A stretch of DNA of 64,000 nucleotides, taken from Phycicoccus sp. HDW14 (GTDB taxonomy: Bacteria > Actinomycetota > Actinomycetes > Actinomycetales > Dermatophilaceae). Positions 42,459 to 50,954 of this stretch are shown in pieces. The stretch is from positions 3,596,001-3,660,000 of the forward strand of contig NZ_CP049935.1 of assembly GCF_011383005.1 (NCBI RefSeq). Reading direction: 5' to 3'. A program made the position numbers and the translations under genes. Positions within the stretch are counted from its first letter, which is position 1. Every line of letters begins with the position of its first letter. The notes beneath the pieces were generated by a model. It searched no databases. It was given only the letters and a program-made list of their open reading frames with translations, and was not told the origin of the DNA.

Positions 42459-44434
42459 CCGCCCTCCGCCTCGCGCTCACCGAGCTGCGCCGCATCGGGG
42501 CCAGCCGGGTCGGCCGGCTCGCCCTCGTCGCGATGGTCCTCGTCCCCTCGATCTACGGCGGCCTCTACCTCTACGCCAACGACGACCCCTACGGGCGGCT
42601 CAGCGAGGTCCCCGCGGCGATCGTCGTCGAGGACGAGGGCACGACCCTCGCCGGCGGCGAGGAGCTGAAGGTGGGCGACGACGTCGCCGACACCCTCGTC
42701 GAGAAGCACACCTTCGACTGGGCGCGCGTGTCCCGCCAGCGCGCCGACTCCGGTCTGCGCGACGGCGACTACGACCTCGTCCTCGTCCTGCCGGGGTCGT
42801 TCTCGCGCGACCTCGCGAGCAGCGCCACGAACGACCCGCGGCAGGCACGCCTCGAGATCCGCACCAACGACGCGAACAACTACCTCGCCCGCACGATCGC
42901 CAACACCCTCGTCAGCCAGGTCACCGCCTCCGTCGCCGAGCAGGTGAGCAACACCGCGGCCAGCCGCTTCCTCGAGGGCTTCGCCGACATCCACGCCCAG
43001 GTGGTCGACGCGTCCGACGGGGCGTCGAAGCTCGCCGACGGCGCCGCCACGGCCTCCTCGGGCGCGACGAAGCTCGCCGACGGCGCCGACACCCTCGTCT
43101 CCGGGCAGGAGCAGCTGGCGTCCGGGGCCGACGACCTGGCCTCCGGCGCAGGCGAGCTCGCGGACGGCCTGGGCACCCTTCGCTCGAGCACCGAGGCGCT
43201 CCCGGGCCAGACGCGCAAGCTCGCCGACGGCGCCCGACAGGTGTCCGACGGTGACGCGAAGGTGGCGGCTGCCGGACGCAAGGTGGCCGACGCCACCGAC
43301 GCCCTCCTCGGCGACCTCACCGGAACGCGGGGCCGCCTCGCCGATGACCTGCGCGCCGCCGGGCTGTCCGAGACCGAGGTCCAGGCCGTCCTCGACCGGG
43401 TCGACGCACGCACCGGCCCGATCAGCCAGGCCAACGCCACCGTCCAGTCGACCGCCGACGACCTCGACCGGCTGGCCGCCGGGGCCGACGGCGTGGCCGA
43501 CGGGGCGGAGCAGCTGGCCGCTGCCGCGCCGAGGCTCAGCTCGGGCATCGCCACGGCGGCCGACGGCAGCCAGCAGCTCTCGTCGGGCGCCATCCGGCTC
43601 GCGGCCGGCCAGCGCGACGCGCTCGACGGGTCACGACGGCTGGCCTCCGGGGCCCACGACCTCGACGACGGCCTCGGTGACCTGTCGGCCGGTGCCACGA
43701 AGCTCTCCGACGGGCTCGCGAAGGGCGCCGACTCCATCCCCGACCCCTCGCCGGAGCAGCGCCGGGCGATGGCGCAGACCATCGGCAGCCCGGTGGCCGT
43801 CGACCGCGACGCCGAGGCCGCGGCCGGCAGCTACGGTGCCGGGCTGGCGCCGTTCTTCATGAGCCTCGCGCTGTGGATCGGCGGGTTCGTCCTCTTCACC
43901 CGGATGCGCGCCCTGTCCGCCCGGGCTCTCGCGGCCGGTCAGCCGGCCTGGCGCGTGGCGCTCGGCGGATGGTTGGGGCCGGCGCTGCTCGGGGCCCTGC
44001 AGGCCGTCGTCGCCTTCGGCGTGGTGGCCCTCGGCGTGGGCATCGACGTCGCCCACCCGCTGCTGCTCGGGCTCTGGATGGTCACGGTGTCCGCGGCGTT
44101 CCTCGCCGTCATCCACCTGCTCATGGCCCGCTTCGGGGTCGTCGGCCAGTTCCTGGCCCTCGTCCTCATGGTGCTCCAGCTGGTCAGCGCCGGGGGCACC
44201 TTCCCGTGGCAGACCCTGCCGGCCCCCCTGCTGCCGCTGCACCACGTGCTGCCGATGTCGTACGCCGTCGACGGCGTGCGCCGGCTGATGTACGGCGGGC
44301 CGCTGTCGGCGCTCGGGCTCGACCTCGCGGTCGTCGGTGGCTGGGGCCTGGCGGCCCTGGCCCTCGGGGCGCTGGCCGCCCGGCGGGCCGGGACGTGGAC
44401 GGCGGCCCGGGTCAAGCCCGAGCTCGCCGCCTGA
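42455..44434 (+). CDS. YhgE/Pip family membrane protein
   Basis: 659 residues from GTG 42455. One N-terminal helix (LALVAMVLVPSIYGGLYLYA, with YxNDDPYG after it) leads into a ~380-residue outer domain. This domain has many repeats of L-A-D/S-G-A (KLADGAATASSGATKLADGA), a long helical rod. Five C-terminal helices follow (FFMSLALWIGGFVLF; TFPWQTLPAPLLPLHHVLPM). The family covers the phage-infection protein Pip of lactococci and ESX/type VII-associated YueB. Transport of an unknown substrate or phage reception are both possible. Paired with the ABC-like gene and under the divergent TetR. Confidence 0.92.
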   Translation: MTALRLALTELRRIGASRVGRLALVAMVLVPSIYGGLYLYANDDPYGRLSEVPAAIVVEDEGTTLAGGEELKVGDDVADTLVEKHTFDWARVSRQRADSGLRDGDYDLVLVLPGSFSRDLASSATNDPRQARLEIRTNDANNYLARTIANTLVSQVTASVAEQVSNTAASRFLEGFADIHAQVVDASDGASKLADGAATASSGATKLADGADTLVSGQEQLASGADDLASGAGELADGLGTLRSSTEALPGQTRKLADGARQVSDGDAKVAAAGRKVADATDALLGDLTGTRGRLADDLRAAGLSETEVQAVLDRVDARTGPISQANATVQSTADDLDRLAAGADGVADGAEQLAAAAPRLSSGIATAADGSQQLSSGAIRLAAGQRDALDGSRRLASGAHDLDDGLGDLSAGATKLSDGLAKGADSIPDPSPEQRRAMAQTIGSPVAVDRDAEAAAGSYGAGLAPFFMSLALWIGGFVLFTRMRALSARALAAGQPAWRVALGGWLGPALLGALQAVVAFGVVALGVGIDVAHPLLLGLWMVTVSAAFLAVIHLLMARFGVVGQFLALVLMVLQLVSAGGTFPWQTLPAPLLPLHHVLPMSYAVDGVRRLMYGGPLSALGLDLAVVGGWGLAALALGALAARRAGTWTAARVKPELAA

Positions 44435-44440
44435 CGGCGC

Positions 44441-44473
44441 ACGGCGCGGACCCGGTCCTCGGGTCCGCGCCGT
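44441..44473. terminator. 13-bp perfect hairpin after YhgE
   Basis: ACGGCGCGGACCC (44441-44453) pairs exactly with 44461-44473 around GGTCCTC, 7 bases past the stop and before the convergent DUF2231 gene. Confidence 0.8.
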
Positions 44474-44506
44474 GGCGGTGCGGTGCTGCGCTGCGACGCG
44501 CAGGCG

Positions 44507-45013
44507 TCAGTCGTCGTCGCCCTCTCCGCCGCCCTGGGGGGCCGGCACGTCGCTCCAGACGGCCTTGGCGCCGCTGTGCCCGACGAGGGCGACGTCGACG
44601 CTCAGGCCGATGGCCGCGAGCACGCCGACCGCGAGGAGCACGCGCAGCAGCACCGACGGGCGGCGCGTGCCGGTCTCGGTGTCGCGGGGAGCCCGCATCC
44701 ACACGAGGTAGATCAGCCAGGTGAGGACGGCCACGGCGATGAGGATGATCGGCAGCACGTCACCGAGCTCGGCGTGGGCCTCGACGAGGTTGCTGCTGCC
44801 GACCCGGCGCTCGAGGGCCTCACCGGACTCCTTGGCGACGAAGCCGCTGATGGCCGTGACCGTCGCGAGCAGGGGGAGGGCGATGCCGATGCGGGCGCGC
44901 AGCTTCTCGGAGACGGCCACGAGGAGCAGGAGCAGGGCGGTGAGGGGAGCGAGGACGACGACCGCGTGCACGACGAGGGCGTGCGTCGGGATGCCGAAGA
45001 CTGTGTCGAACAA
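44507..45013 (-). CDS. DUF2231-like membrane protein
   Basis: 168 residues from a TTG at 45013. A GGGAGGAACCTCC ribosome site sits 8 bases ahead, which decides this start over in-frame upstream codons. Four membrane helices are seen (THALVVHAVVVLAPLTALLL, IALPLLATVTAISGF, VLPIILIAVAVLTWLIYLVW, LLRVLLAVGVLAAIGLSV). PTHALVVHAVVVLAPLT is the family's first-helix motif. The C-terminus is acidic (GGGEGDDD). Some DUF2231 proteins are haem- or redox-related; the function here is unknown. Confidence 0.85.
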   Translation of the reverse strand: MFDTVFGIPTHALVVHAVVVLAPLTALLLLLVAVSEKLRARIGIALPLLATVTAISGFVAKESGEALERRVGSSNLVEAHAELGDVLPIILIAVAVLTWLIYLVWMRAPRDTETGTRRPSVLLRVLLAVGVLAAIGLSVDVALVGHSGAKAVWSDVPAPQGGGEGDDD

Positions 45014-45149
45014 GGAGGTTCCTCCCGGGCAGGGCGTGGCCGATCCACGCACGGCTCCCACTCTGCCGGGTGACCTGCCACGGAACCCTCAAGGGAGCGT
45101 CAAGGCCACCTGAGACTTTCGTCGGGTGTCCGATGGTCCGATGGCGGGG

Positions 45150-46136
45150 TCAGGGCGTGAGGAGGATCTTGCCCGTCGCCCGCCGCTGCTCGACCGCCAG
45201 CAGGGCCTCGACGACCTCGTCGAGCGAGCGGACCTCGCCGATGACGGGGTCGACCGCGCCCGAGGCGAGCAGGGGCAGCAGGCCGTCCCACTGCTCGCGC
45301 AGGTAGCCGGTGCCGGGGCCGTGGGGGTGCGTCCACCACGCGCCCCAGCCGACGCCGACGACCGAGAGGTTGTTCAGGAGGAGGCGGTTGACCTTCACCT
45401 CGGGGATCGAGCCGGCCGAGAAGCCGATGACGAGCAGCCGTCCACCCGGGGCCAGCGAGCGCAGCGAGTCGGTGAACCGGTCGCCGCCGACCGGGTCGAC
45501 CACGACGTCGACGCCGCGCCCGCCGGTCAGCTCGGCGACCGCCTCGCGGAAGCCCTCGGCCGGGACGACCTCGTCGGCACCGGCGGCCCGGGCCACCTCG
45601 GCCTTGGCGTCGGACGAGACGACGGCGAGCACCCGGGCACCCCGGGCGGCGGCGAGCTGCACGGCGGCCGTGCCGACCCCGCCGGCCGCGCCGTGGACGA
45701 GGACGGTCTCGCCCTCGACCAGCCGGGCCCGCTCGCGCAGGGCGAAGTCGCAGGTCAGGTAGTTCATCGGGAGGGCGGCCGCGCGGTCCCACGTCGTGTC
45801 GTCGGGGAGTGGGAAGACCATCGCGGGGTCGACGGCGACCGCCTCGGCGAACCCGCCGAACACGGGGAAGGCCGCGACCCGCTCACCGGCCTCGATGCCG
45901 CTGCCGGCCGGGGCGCTGCGCACCACGCCGGCCACCTCGGACCCCGGCACGAAGGGCAGGTCGGGCTTCAGCTGGTACTGGCCGCGGGTCAGGAGGACGT
46001 CGGGAAAGCAGACACCGGCCGCCGCGATGTCGACGACGACGCGGTGCCCGGGTCCGTCACCGGCCTCCGGGTCGGGGACGTCGACGACCTCCACGGCCTC
46101 GGGTCCGTCGAGCCGGGTCACCTGGGCTGCGCGCAT
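45150..46136 (-). CDS. NADPH:quinone oxidoreductase-like MDR protein
   Basis: 328 residues. Quinone-reductase-type MDR without zinc ligands: GVCFPDVLLTRGQYQLKPDL, PGSEVAGVV, the nucleotide loop VLVHGAAGGVGTAAVQLA, and DVVVDPVGGDRFTDSLRSLAPGG. It reduces quinones or enones with NADPH in the cytoplasm. ATG 46136 gives the usual start MRAAQVTRLDGPE. It is divergent from an MFS transporter with only 28 bases between starts, so the promoters must overlap. Confidence 0.93.
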   Translation of the reverse strand: MRAAQVTRLDGPEAVEVVDVPDPEAGDGPGHRVVVDIAAAGVCFPDVLLTRGQYQLKPDLPFVPGSEVAGVVRSAPAGSGIEAGERVAAFPVFGGFAEAVAVDPAMVFPLPDDTTWDRAAALPMNYLTCDFALRERARLVEGETVLVHGAAGGVGTAAVQLAAARGARVLAVVSSDAKAEVARAAGADEVVPAEGFREAVAELTGGRGVDVVVDPVGGDRFTDSLRSLAPGGRLLVIGFSAGSIPEVKVNRLLLNNLSVVGVGWGAWWTHPHGPGTGYLREQWDGLLPLLASGAVDPVIGEVRSLDEVVEALLAVEQRRATGKILLTP

Positions 46137-46164
46137 CCGGCCATCCTAGGAACGCGGCGCGGGA

Positions 46165-47397
46165 ATGCGGCGACGGGTGGCGTTCCTTGCACCTGCCGTG
46201 CCCCAGCCCCGACACCCCCAGCTCGCCACGGCCGCCCTCATCCTCGGCGGCATCGCCATCGGCACGACGGAGTTCGTCACGATGGGCCTGCTGCCGCAGA
46301 TCTCCGACGGGGTCGGGGTGTCGATCCCGGTGGGCGGGCACACCATCTCGGCGTACGCCGCCGGTGTCGTCGTCGGGGCGCCGCTCATCGCCGCACTCGG
46401 GGCCACGCTGCCGCGCAAGGGTCTGCTGCTCGCGCTGATGGCCGCCTTCGCGGTCGGCAACGCGCTGAGCGCGCTCGCGCCGGGGTACGAGCTGCTCGTC
46501 GTCGCCCGCTTCCTCGCCGGCCTCCCCCACGGGGCGTACTTCGGGGTGGCCGCGCTCGTCGCCGTCGACCTGGCACCGGCCGGGCGGGCCGGGCGAGCCG
46601 TCGGGACGGTGATGCTCGGCATCCCGATCGCCAACGTGCTGGGGGTCCCCGGTGCGACCTGGCTGGGGCAGACCCTCGGCTGGCGCTCGGCGTACTGGCT
46701 GGTGGCGGTGCTCGGGCTCGCGACGGTGGCGCTCGTCGCGCTGCAGGTGCCGCGGCTCGTGGGTGACCGGACCCGCACCGTGCGGGCCGAGCTCGGGGCG
46801 CTGACCAACCTCCAGGTGCTCCTGACGCTGGCGGTCGGGGCCATCGGGTTCGGCGGGATGTTCGCCATGTACTCGTACATCGCGCCGACGGTCACCCGGG
46901 TCACCGGGCTGTCGGAGTCGGCCGTGCCGCTCTTCCTCCTCGTCTTCGGGGTCTCGGGGTTCGTGGGGAACCTGCTGGCCGGGCGGATGGGGGACTGGTC
47001 GGTGCTGCGCTCGGTCGTCATCGGGATGGCCGGGCTCGGGGTGTCGCTGGGGCTCTTCGCGCTCGTGGCACGGTGGGCGGTGCCGGCGCTGGTCGTGCTG
47101 GCGCTGACGTCGGTGCTGGCCTCGGTGCTCGTCATCAACCTCCAGCTGCGGCTGATGCAGGTCGCCGGCGCGGCCCAGACCCTCGCGGCCGCGGGCAACC
47201 ACGCGGCCCTCAACCTCGCCAACGCCCTCGGCGCCTGGCTGGGCGGCGTCGTCATCGCCCGTGGCTACGGGTACACGGCGCCGTCGTGGGTGGGTGTCGG
47301 GCTCGCGGTGCTGGGGCTGGGGGTGCTCGGGGTGTCGGTGCTGCTGCACCGTCGGTCGCTGCGCTCGCGGGTGGGCGCTCCCGCCGTCGCCGCCTGA
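46165..47397 (+). CDS. MFS transporter, DHA1 / AraJ-like
   Basis: 410 residues with about 12 membrane helices. IAIGTTEFVTMGLLPQISDGV and the loop YAAGVVVGAPLIAALGATLP mark the DHA1 sugar-efflux/AraJ-like branch. GVPGATWLGQTLGWRSAYWLV is the helix-5 motif of proton antiporters. It probably exports a sugar or drug. ATG 46165 is used; a GTG at 46198 (VPQPRHPQL) would remove the first 11 residues, MRRRVAFLAPA. Divergent from the quinone oxidoreductase. Confidence 0.93.
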   Translation: MRRRVAFLAPAVPQPRHPQLATAALILGGIAIGTTEFVTMGLLPQISDGVGVSIPVGGHTISAYAAGVVVGAPLIAALGATLPRKGLLLALMAAFAVGNALSALAPGYELLVVARFLAGLPHGAYFGVAALVAVDLAPAGRAGRAVGTVMLGIPIANVLGVPGATWLGQTLGWRSAYWLVAVLGLATVALVALQVPRLVGDRTRTVRAELGALTNLQVLLTLAVGAIGFGGMFAMYSYIAPTVTRVTGLSESAVPLFLLVFGVSGFVGNLLAGRMGDWSVLRSVVIGMAGLGVSLGLFALVARWAVPALVVLALTSVLASVLVINLQLRLMQVAGAAQTLAAAGNHAALNLANALGAWLGGVVIARGYGYTAPSWVGVGLAVLGLGVLGVSVLLHRRSLRSRVGAPAVAA

Positions 47398-47532
47398 CGG
47401 TCGGCGGCGTCGGCCCGTCCCACGGCAGGTAACCGCCGACCCGGCCACCTCGTCGCGGCAGATCCGGACGGGTTCGTCGGTGCTGCACCGGCATCGAAAA
47501 GCTGTTGGGACGGACGGTGTCGGAGAGCTAGC

Positions 47533-48045
47533 GTGACCGGCATGCAGGTCAGGTTCGAACGCACCGCCCACCGGCGGTACGCGGTCGCAGTCATTCGCAC
47601 GCGGCACGGAAACCTCCGACTGGACCCAGCGCCGGGCTACTCCGACCTGATCCCTCACGACGTGGTGCACTTCGTGGTGGAGGACGAGTTCGGGCTGCGG
47701 CAGGGGATCTTCGGTCAGATCGCCGCAGGCGGTAACGCCGGGACCTTCGTGCCGACCGAGGAACTGCGGACCAAGGCCTGGGCACGTCAGGTCGAGCGAC
47801 GCAACAGGTCCACCGGAGGCGACATGGGGCGCTCGGAGGATCTCGCGGCCCAGGTCTACCCGCGCTGGCTGCGACACGGCGGTCATCTACCTGGCAGTCA
47901 CTACGTGCGCCAAGACCCCCCTGCGACCGAGCTCACCGCAACCGACCTCGACCGGGCGTTCGAGCGACTCGACGCGCTGTCACGGGAATGGCGAGCCCTC
48001 GAGGTCGGAGGGTCGATGACGGTCGAGTGGCCCGAGCGGCCCTGA
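47533..48045 (+). CDS. Conserved hypothetical protein
   Basis: 170 residues. GTG 47533 has GGAG seven bases ahead; ATG 47542 is also possible. The protein begins MTGMQVRFERTAHRRYAV and has DPAPGYSDLIPHDVVHFVVE, then FGLRQGIFGQIAAGGNAGTF. HDVVHFVVE, with two conserved His and a Glu, resembles a metal-site helix, but no family role is known to me. There is no signal or membrane segment. The gene is a little less GC-biased than its neighbours (for example GGTAACGCC, AACAGGTCC), a weak hint of later arrival. Confidence 0.75.
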   Translation: MTGMQVRFERTAHRRYAVAVIRTRHGNLRLDPAPGYSDLIPHDVVHFVVEDEFGLRQGIFGQIAAGGNAGTFVPTEELRTKAWARQVERRNRSTGGDMGRSEDLAAQVYPRWLRHGGHLPGSHYVRQDPPATELTATDLDRAFERLDALSREWRALEVGGSMTVEWPERP

Positions 48046-48093
48046 TCGGTGCAACAACCCAACGCGTGACGGTGAGGCGTCCGCTCAGCGTGA

Positions 48094-48150
48094 CGAGGGG
48101 TGGCAGACGGCTCTCGATCTCCGCGGTTGACGACCGTTGGCCACCCCTCG
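48094..48150. terminator. 17-bp hairpin with two mismatches
   Basis: CGAGGGGTGGCAGACGG (48094-48110) pairs with 48134-48150 with two mismatches and a 23-nt loop. It lies between the convergent hypothetical and HNH/DUF222 genes. Confidence 0.6.
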
Positions 48151-48204
48151 GGCAAGCATCCTCACGTCAGCATGAGCGTGCGTAGCCGAGGTCGGGGACA
48201 GGGC

Positions 48205-49770
48205 TCAGAAGGGTGGGCGGTCCGGGAACGGTGGCGGGCGGTCGCGGCGATGGTGAGCCCTGCCGTGGACCAGCACCGGTTCGCGGGGTCGGTGGGGGTC
48301 GAGGCGGCAGCGGCGGAGGGGCGGGTCGGCATCGCCCAGGGCGTGCTCGAGGCGGAACTCGAGCCGGCTGAAAGGGCCGCGACCGTCGCGGGGTGACGTG
48401 GCGCGGGGAGTGGGGGGCCGGTCGGACCCGGTGTCGGGGAGAACGGCGGCGCCGAGGGCATCGAGTGGAGCAGTGGTGCGCACCCGCCCGGTCGGGTCGG
48501 TCCACGTCATCGTCCCGTCCGGGCCGAGCGTCGCCGACCACCCCGGCCGCTGCTTGACGCGGTGGTGGCGCCGGCAGAGGCACGCGAGGTTCGCGGCGGA
48601 CGTGGGGCCGGTGGGCCAGGGGACGACGTGGTCGAGATCGCAGAACCGCGCCGCGACGTGGCAGCCGGGGAAGCGGCAGCGGCCGTCGCGGGCGCGGACG
48701 AAGGCGGCGAGCCGCGGACCGGGACGGTAGGCCGAGGTGGAGAGGGCGCAGTCCGGGTCGAGGAGGCCGCCCGAGGACGGCTGGCACAGAGCGGGATCCG
48801 TGACGGCACCGGCCACCGTGCGCGAGAGCCACTCGCGGGGGACGAGGACCGGATGGGGAGTGCGCGAGACCGCCACCTCGACGAGGTCACCGGGTGCCGA
48901 GGGAGCGGAGGGTGCGGCTGCGGCGCCACCGGCCGGGGTGGTGAGCACGACCCGCAGGTCGATCGTCGCGTTCCCGGTGACGAGGTCGGTGAGCGCTCGG
49001 GCGCGGGCGCGCTCGACCGTGGCGCAGGTGCCGTCGACGACGAACTGCTGGGCAAGGGCGTCGATGGCGGCCCAGGCCGAGGCCGCCTCCTCCGACGGGA
49101 AGGTGCCGAGCCAGGTGTCGACGCCGGGCTCGCCGACCCAGCGGCGCAGCGAGGACTCCTGCCGGGCGCGGACCGCGCGACGGCGCAGCAGGTCCGGGCC
49201 GACGCGGGCCAGCATCCGCCGGGTCCGACGGCGCAGTCGGCCGGCGTCCTCGTGGTCGAGGTGCGGGTCGAGGGCTGCGACGACCGCGGCGGCCACCTCG
49301 GCCGGGGCCTCGTGGAGCTCGTCGGCGACGACCGAGGCCCGGTAGGAGTCCAGACGCCCCGCGGCCATCGCCTCGTGCAACCCGCCGAGCCCGGTGCACG
49401 TGGACGTCCCCTCGGGACCGTCGGCCGCGCGGCGGACGGCGTCGCGCACGAGCCGCTCGGCGTGCACCGCGCCCACGCACAGGGCCCCGGAGGCGATGGA
49501 CGGTGCGTCGAGCGCGACGTGACCGGGAGCGTGGTAGCGCTCGACGACCTCCCCGTCGTCGAGCACCTCGGCCTCGATCGCGGCCAGCCGGACGAGGGCG
49601 AGGTCGCGCGCCGCCTCGACGCGGGAGGCCAGGGCCCGGAGGCCGGTGAGCGCGGCCGCCCACTCCTCGCGGGTGCCCGCGGTGAGGGGTGCGTCGAGGG
49701 CCGACCGGAGGACGTCCGCAGCGCTGCGGGCGGCATCGAGGACCTGCTGCGGTCCGGTGCTGACGGTCAT
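48205..49770 (-). CDS. DUF222 / HNH endonuclease-domain protein
   Basis: 521 residues. The N-terminal ~300 residues are the DUF222 region (RVEAARDLALVRLAAIEAEV, GRLDSYRASVVADELHEAPA). The C-terminal HNH nuclease at ~400-450 has RDGRCRFPGCHVAARFCDLDHVVPWPTGPTS in pieces, with the CxxC, LDHV and CRRHHRVKQ metal and catalytic residues. ATG 49770 follows AGGAGGGGAGGGGGAG. This '13E12-repeat' family is abundant, often in many copies, in actinobacteria, and its role is unclear, possibly selfish or defence-linked. A palindrome lies ~80 bases upstream of its start. Confidence 0.9.
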   Translation of the reverse strand: MTVSTGPQQVLDAARSAADVLRSALDAPLTAGTREEWAAALTGLRALASRVEAARDLALVRLAAIEAEVLDDGEVVERYHAPGHVALDAPSIASGALCVGAVHAERLVRDAVRRAADGPEGTSTCTGLGGLHEAMAAGRLDSYRASVVADELHEAPAEVAAAVVAALDPHLDHEDAGRLRRRTRRMLARVGPDLLRRRAVRARQESSLRRWVGEPGVDTWLGTFPSEEAASAWAAIDALAQQFVVDGTCATVERARARALTDLVTGNATIDLRVVLTTPAGGAAAAPSAPSAPGDLVEVAVSRTPHPVLVPREWLSRTVAGAVTDPALCQPSSGGLLDPDCALSTSAYRPGPRLAAFVRARDGRCRFPGCHVAARFCDLDHVVPWPTGPTSAANLACLCRRHHRVKQRPGWSATLGPDGTMTWTDPTGRVRTTAPLDALGAAVLPDTGSDRPPTPRATSPRDGRGPFSRLEFRLEHALGDADPPLRRCRLDPHRPREPVLVHGRAHHRRDRPPPFPDRPPF

Positions 49771-49850
49771 CGGCTCCCCCTCCCCTCCTGCCGCCATCCT
49801 ACTCCACCCGGCTCTCGACCGGAAGGGGCGGGCAGCATCAACTGCAGTGT

Positions 49851-49866
49851 CGGACAACGTTATCCG
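49851..49866. promoter_or_regulatory. Near-perfect 16-bp palindrome upstream of the HNH gene
   Basis: CGGACAACGTTATCCG pairs with itself at all but one position pair (CGGA-x-AACGTT-x-TCCG), in the style of LacI-type or similar dimeric operators. It is 81 bases from the HNH ATG. The rest of the ~390-base gap 49771-50159 shows no other feature beyond one small frame at 50044. Confidence 0.5.
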
Positions 49867-50043
49867 TAGAGCCATCCGCACCAACTGCCCCCTCCATCGC
49901 ACCTGTCCCACGGTGCCACCCCCGCCCCCACCAGCACCCCGACGCACGGGTCGTGAGCGCTTCCGCAGCCCGTCCCGAGGCGGCCACGAGGTCCCGACGG
50001 AAGGGTCGCGGCATCCGCCCGCCTCGACCGCCGGGAGCATCCG

Positions 50044-50241
50044 ATGTCCTTCCGCCTCGACGCCTGGTCCGTCCTCTGGCCCGTGCTCGCCGTCTCGGCG
50101 GGTGTGGCCCTGCTCGCCGTCCTCGGCCTGGTCCTCCACGAGAGCCGTAGGGTGACGGCATGTCCGCCCCCGTCTCCTGCACCGTCGACGGCGGGATCGC
50201 CCAGGTCCGCCTCGACCGCCCGGACAAGCTCAACGCGCTGA
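50044..50241 (+). CDS. Possible small membrane protein ORF upstream of the crotonase gene
   Basis: ATG 50044 opens MSFRLDAWSVLWPVLAVSAG, then VALLAVLGLVLHESRR, a single hydrophobic helix followed by basic residues. That is the look of a small membrane protein. However, the frame then runs 82 bases into the crotonase gene with Pro/Ser-rich shadow sequence, so the real end is uncertain. An undetected one-base error near 50150 cannot be excluded in this window. Ribosome site is weak. Listed as tentative. Confidence 0.35.
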   Translation: MSFRLDAWSVLWPVLAVSAGVALLAVLGLVLHESRRVTACPPPSPAPSTAGSPRSASTARTSSTR

Positions 50242-50954
50242 CGCTCGACACCCTCGAGGCCCTCGTCGCGACGGCCCGCCGCCTCGGCGCCGACCGCACC
50301 CTGCGCGGCGTCGTCCTCGGCGGCGAGGGCGACTCGTTCTGCGCCGGCCTCGACTTCGCCACCGTGCTCAGCCAGCCGCCGCGGGTGGCCCGGGCCTTCG
50401 TGCCTCGGCCGTGGCGCGGCACCAACCTCTTCCAGGAGGCCTGCTGGGCCTGGCGCCGGCTGCCGGTGCCGGTCGTGGCCGCCGTGCACGGCCACTGCTA
50501 CGGCGGCGGCCTCCAGATCGCGCTGGCCGCCGACCTGCGGATGACGACCGCCGACGCCCAGTGGTCGGTGCTCGAGGCGCGCTGGGGGCTGGTGCCCGAC
50601 ATGTCCGGCATCCAGGCCCTCGCCCAGCAGGTGCGGATGGACGTCGCCAAGCGGCTGACGATGACCGGCGAGGTGGTCAGCGGCACCCGGGCCGTCGAGC
50701 TCGGGCTGGCCAGCGAGGTGCACGACGAGCCGTTCGTCGCGGCGACCCGCTTCCTCGAGGAGGTGGCGACCCGCTCGCCCGACTCCGTCGCCGCCACCAA
50801 GCGCCTCTTCGAGCGCACCTGGACCTCCGGGCCCCGGCGCACCTTCGCCCGCGAGCGGCTCGAGCAGGCCAGGCTCCTCGGCCGGCGCAACACCCGGGTC
50901 GCCCGCGAGTCGGCGCTGCGGCGCGAGTCGCCCACCTTCGGTCCCCGCTCGTGA
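50160..50954 (+). CDS. Crotonase-family (enoyl-CoA hydratase-like) protein
   Basis: 264 residues. The oxyanion-hole blocks are present: RLDRPDKLNALTLDTLEAL, GEGDSFCAGLDFATV, and HGHCYGGGLQIALAADLRM. The catalytic Glu segment WSVLEARWGLVPDMSG holds an Asp at the usual acid position, as in crotonases that hydrate or isomerise acyl-CoA. A CoA-thioester is the expected substrate. Its stop overlaps the start of the molybdopterin oxidoreductase (GTGA at 50951), so the two are co-translated, an unusual pairing. Confidence 0.92.
   Translation: MSAPVSCTVDGGIAQVRLDRPDKLNALTLDTLEALVATARRLGADRTLRGVVLGGEGDSFCAGLDFATVLSQPPRVARAFVPRPWRGTNLFQEACWAWRRLPVPVVAAVHGHCYGGGLQIALAADLRMTTADAQWSVLEARWGLVPDMSGIQALAQQVRMDVAKRLTMTGEVVSGTRAVELGLASEVHDEPFVAATRFLEEVATRSPDSVAATKRLFERTWTSGPRRTFARERLEQARLLGRRNTRVARESALRRESPTFGPRS

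Noticed and set aside
47551..47560. GGTTCGAAC looks like a tRNA T-arm core
   Set aside because: It lies within the start of the hypothetical protein frame at 47533 (VRFERT) and no matching acceptor stem or anticodon arm is found around it.
48205..49770. HNH/DUF222 gene as sign of a mobile element or phage
   Set aside because: No inverted repeats, integrase, target-site duplication or phage genes surround it; the family is a normal chromosomal component of many actinobacteria.
50000..50043. Inverted repeats near CCGCCTCGACCGCC as an operator
   Set aside because: No symmetric pairing beyond what this base composition gives by chance.
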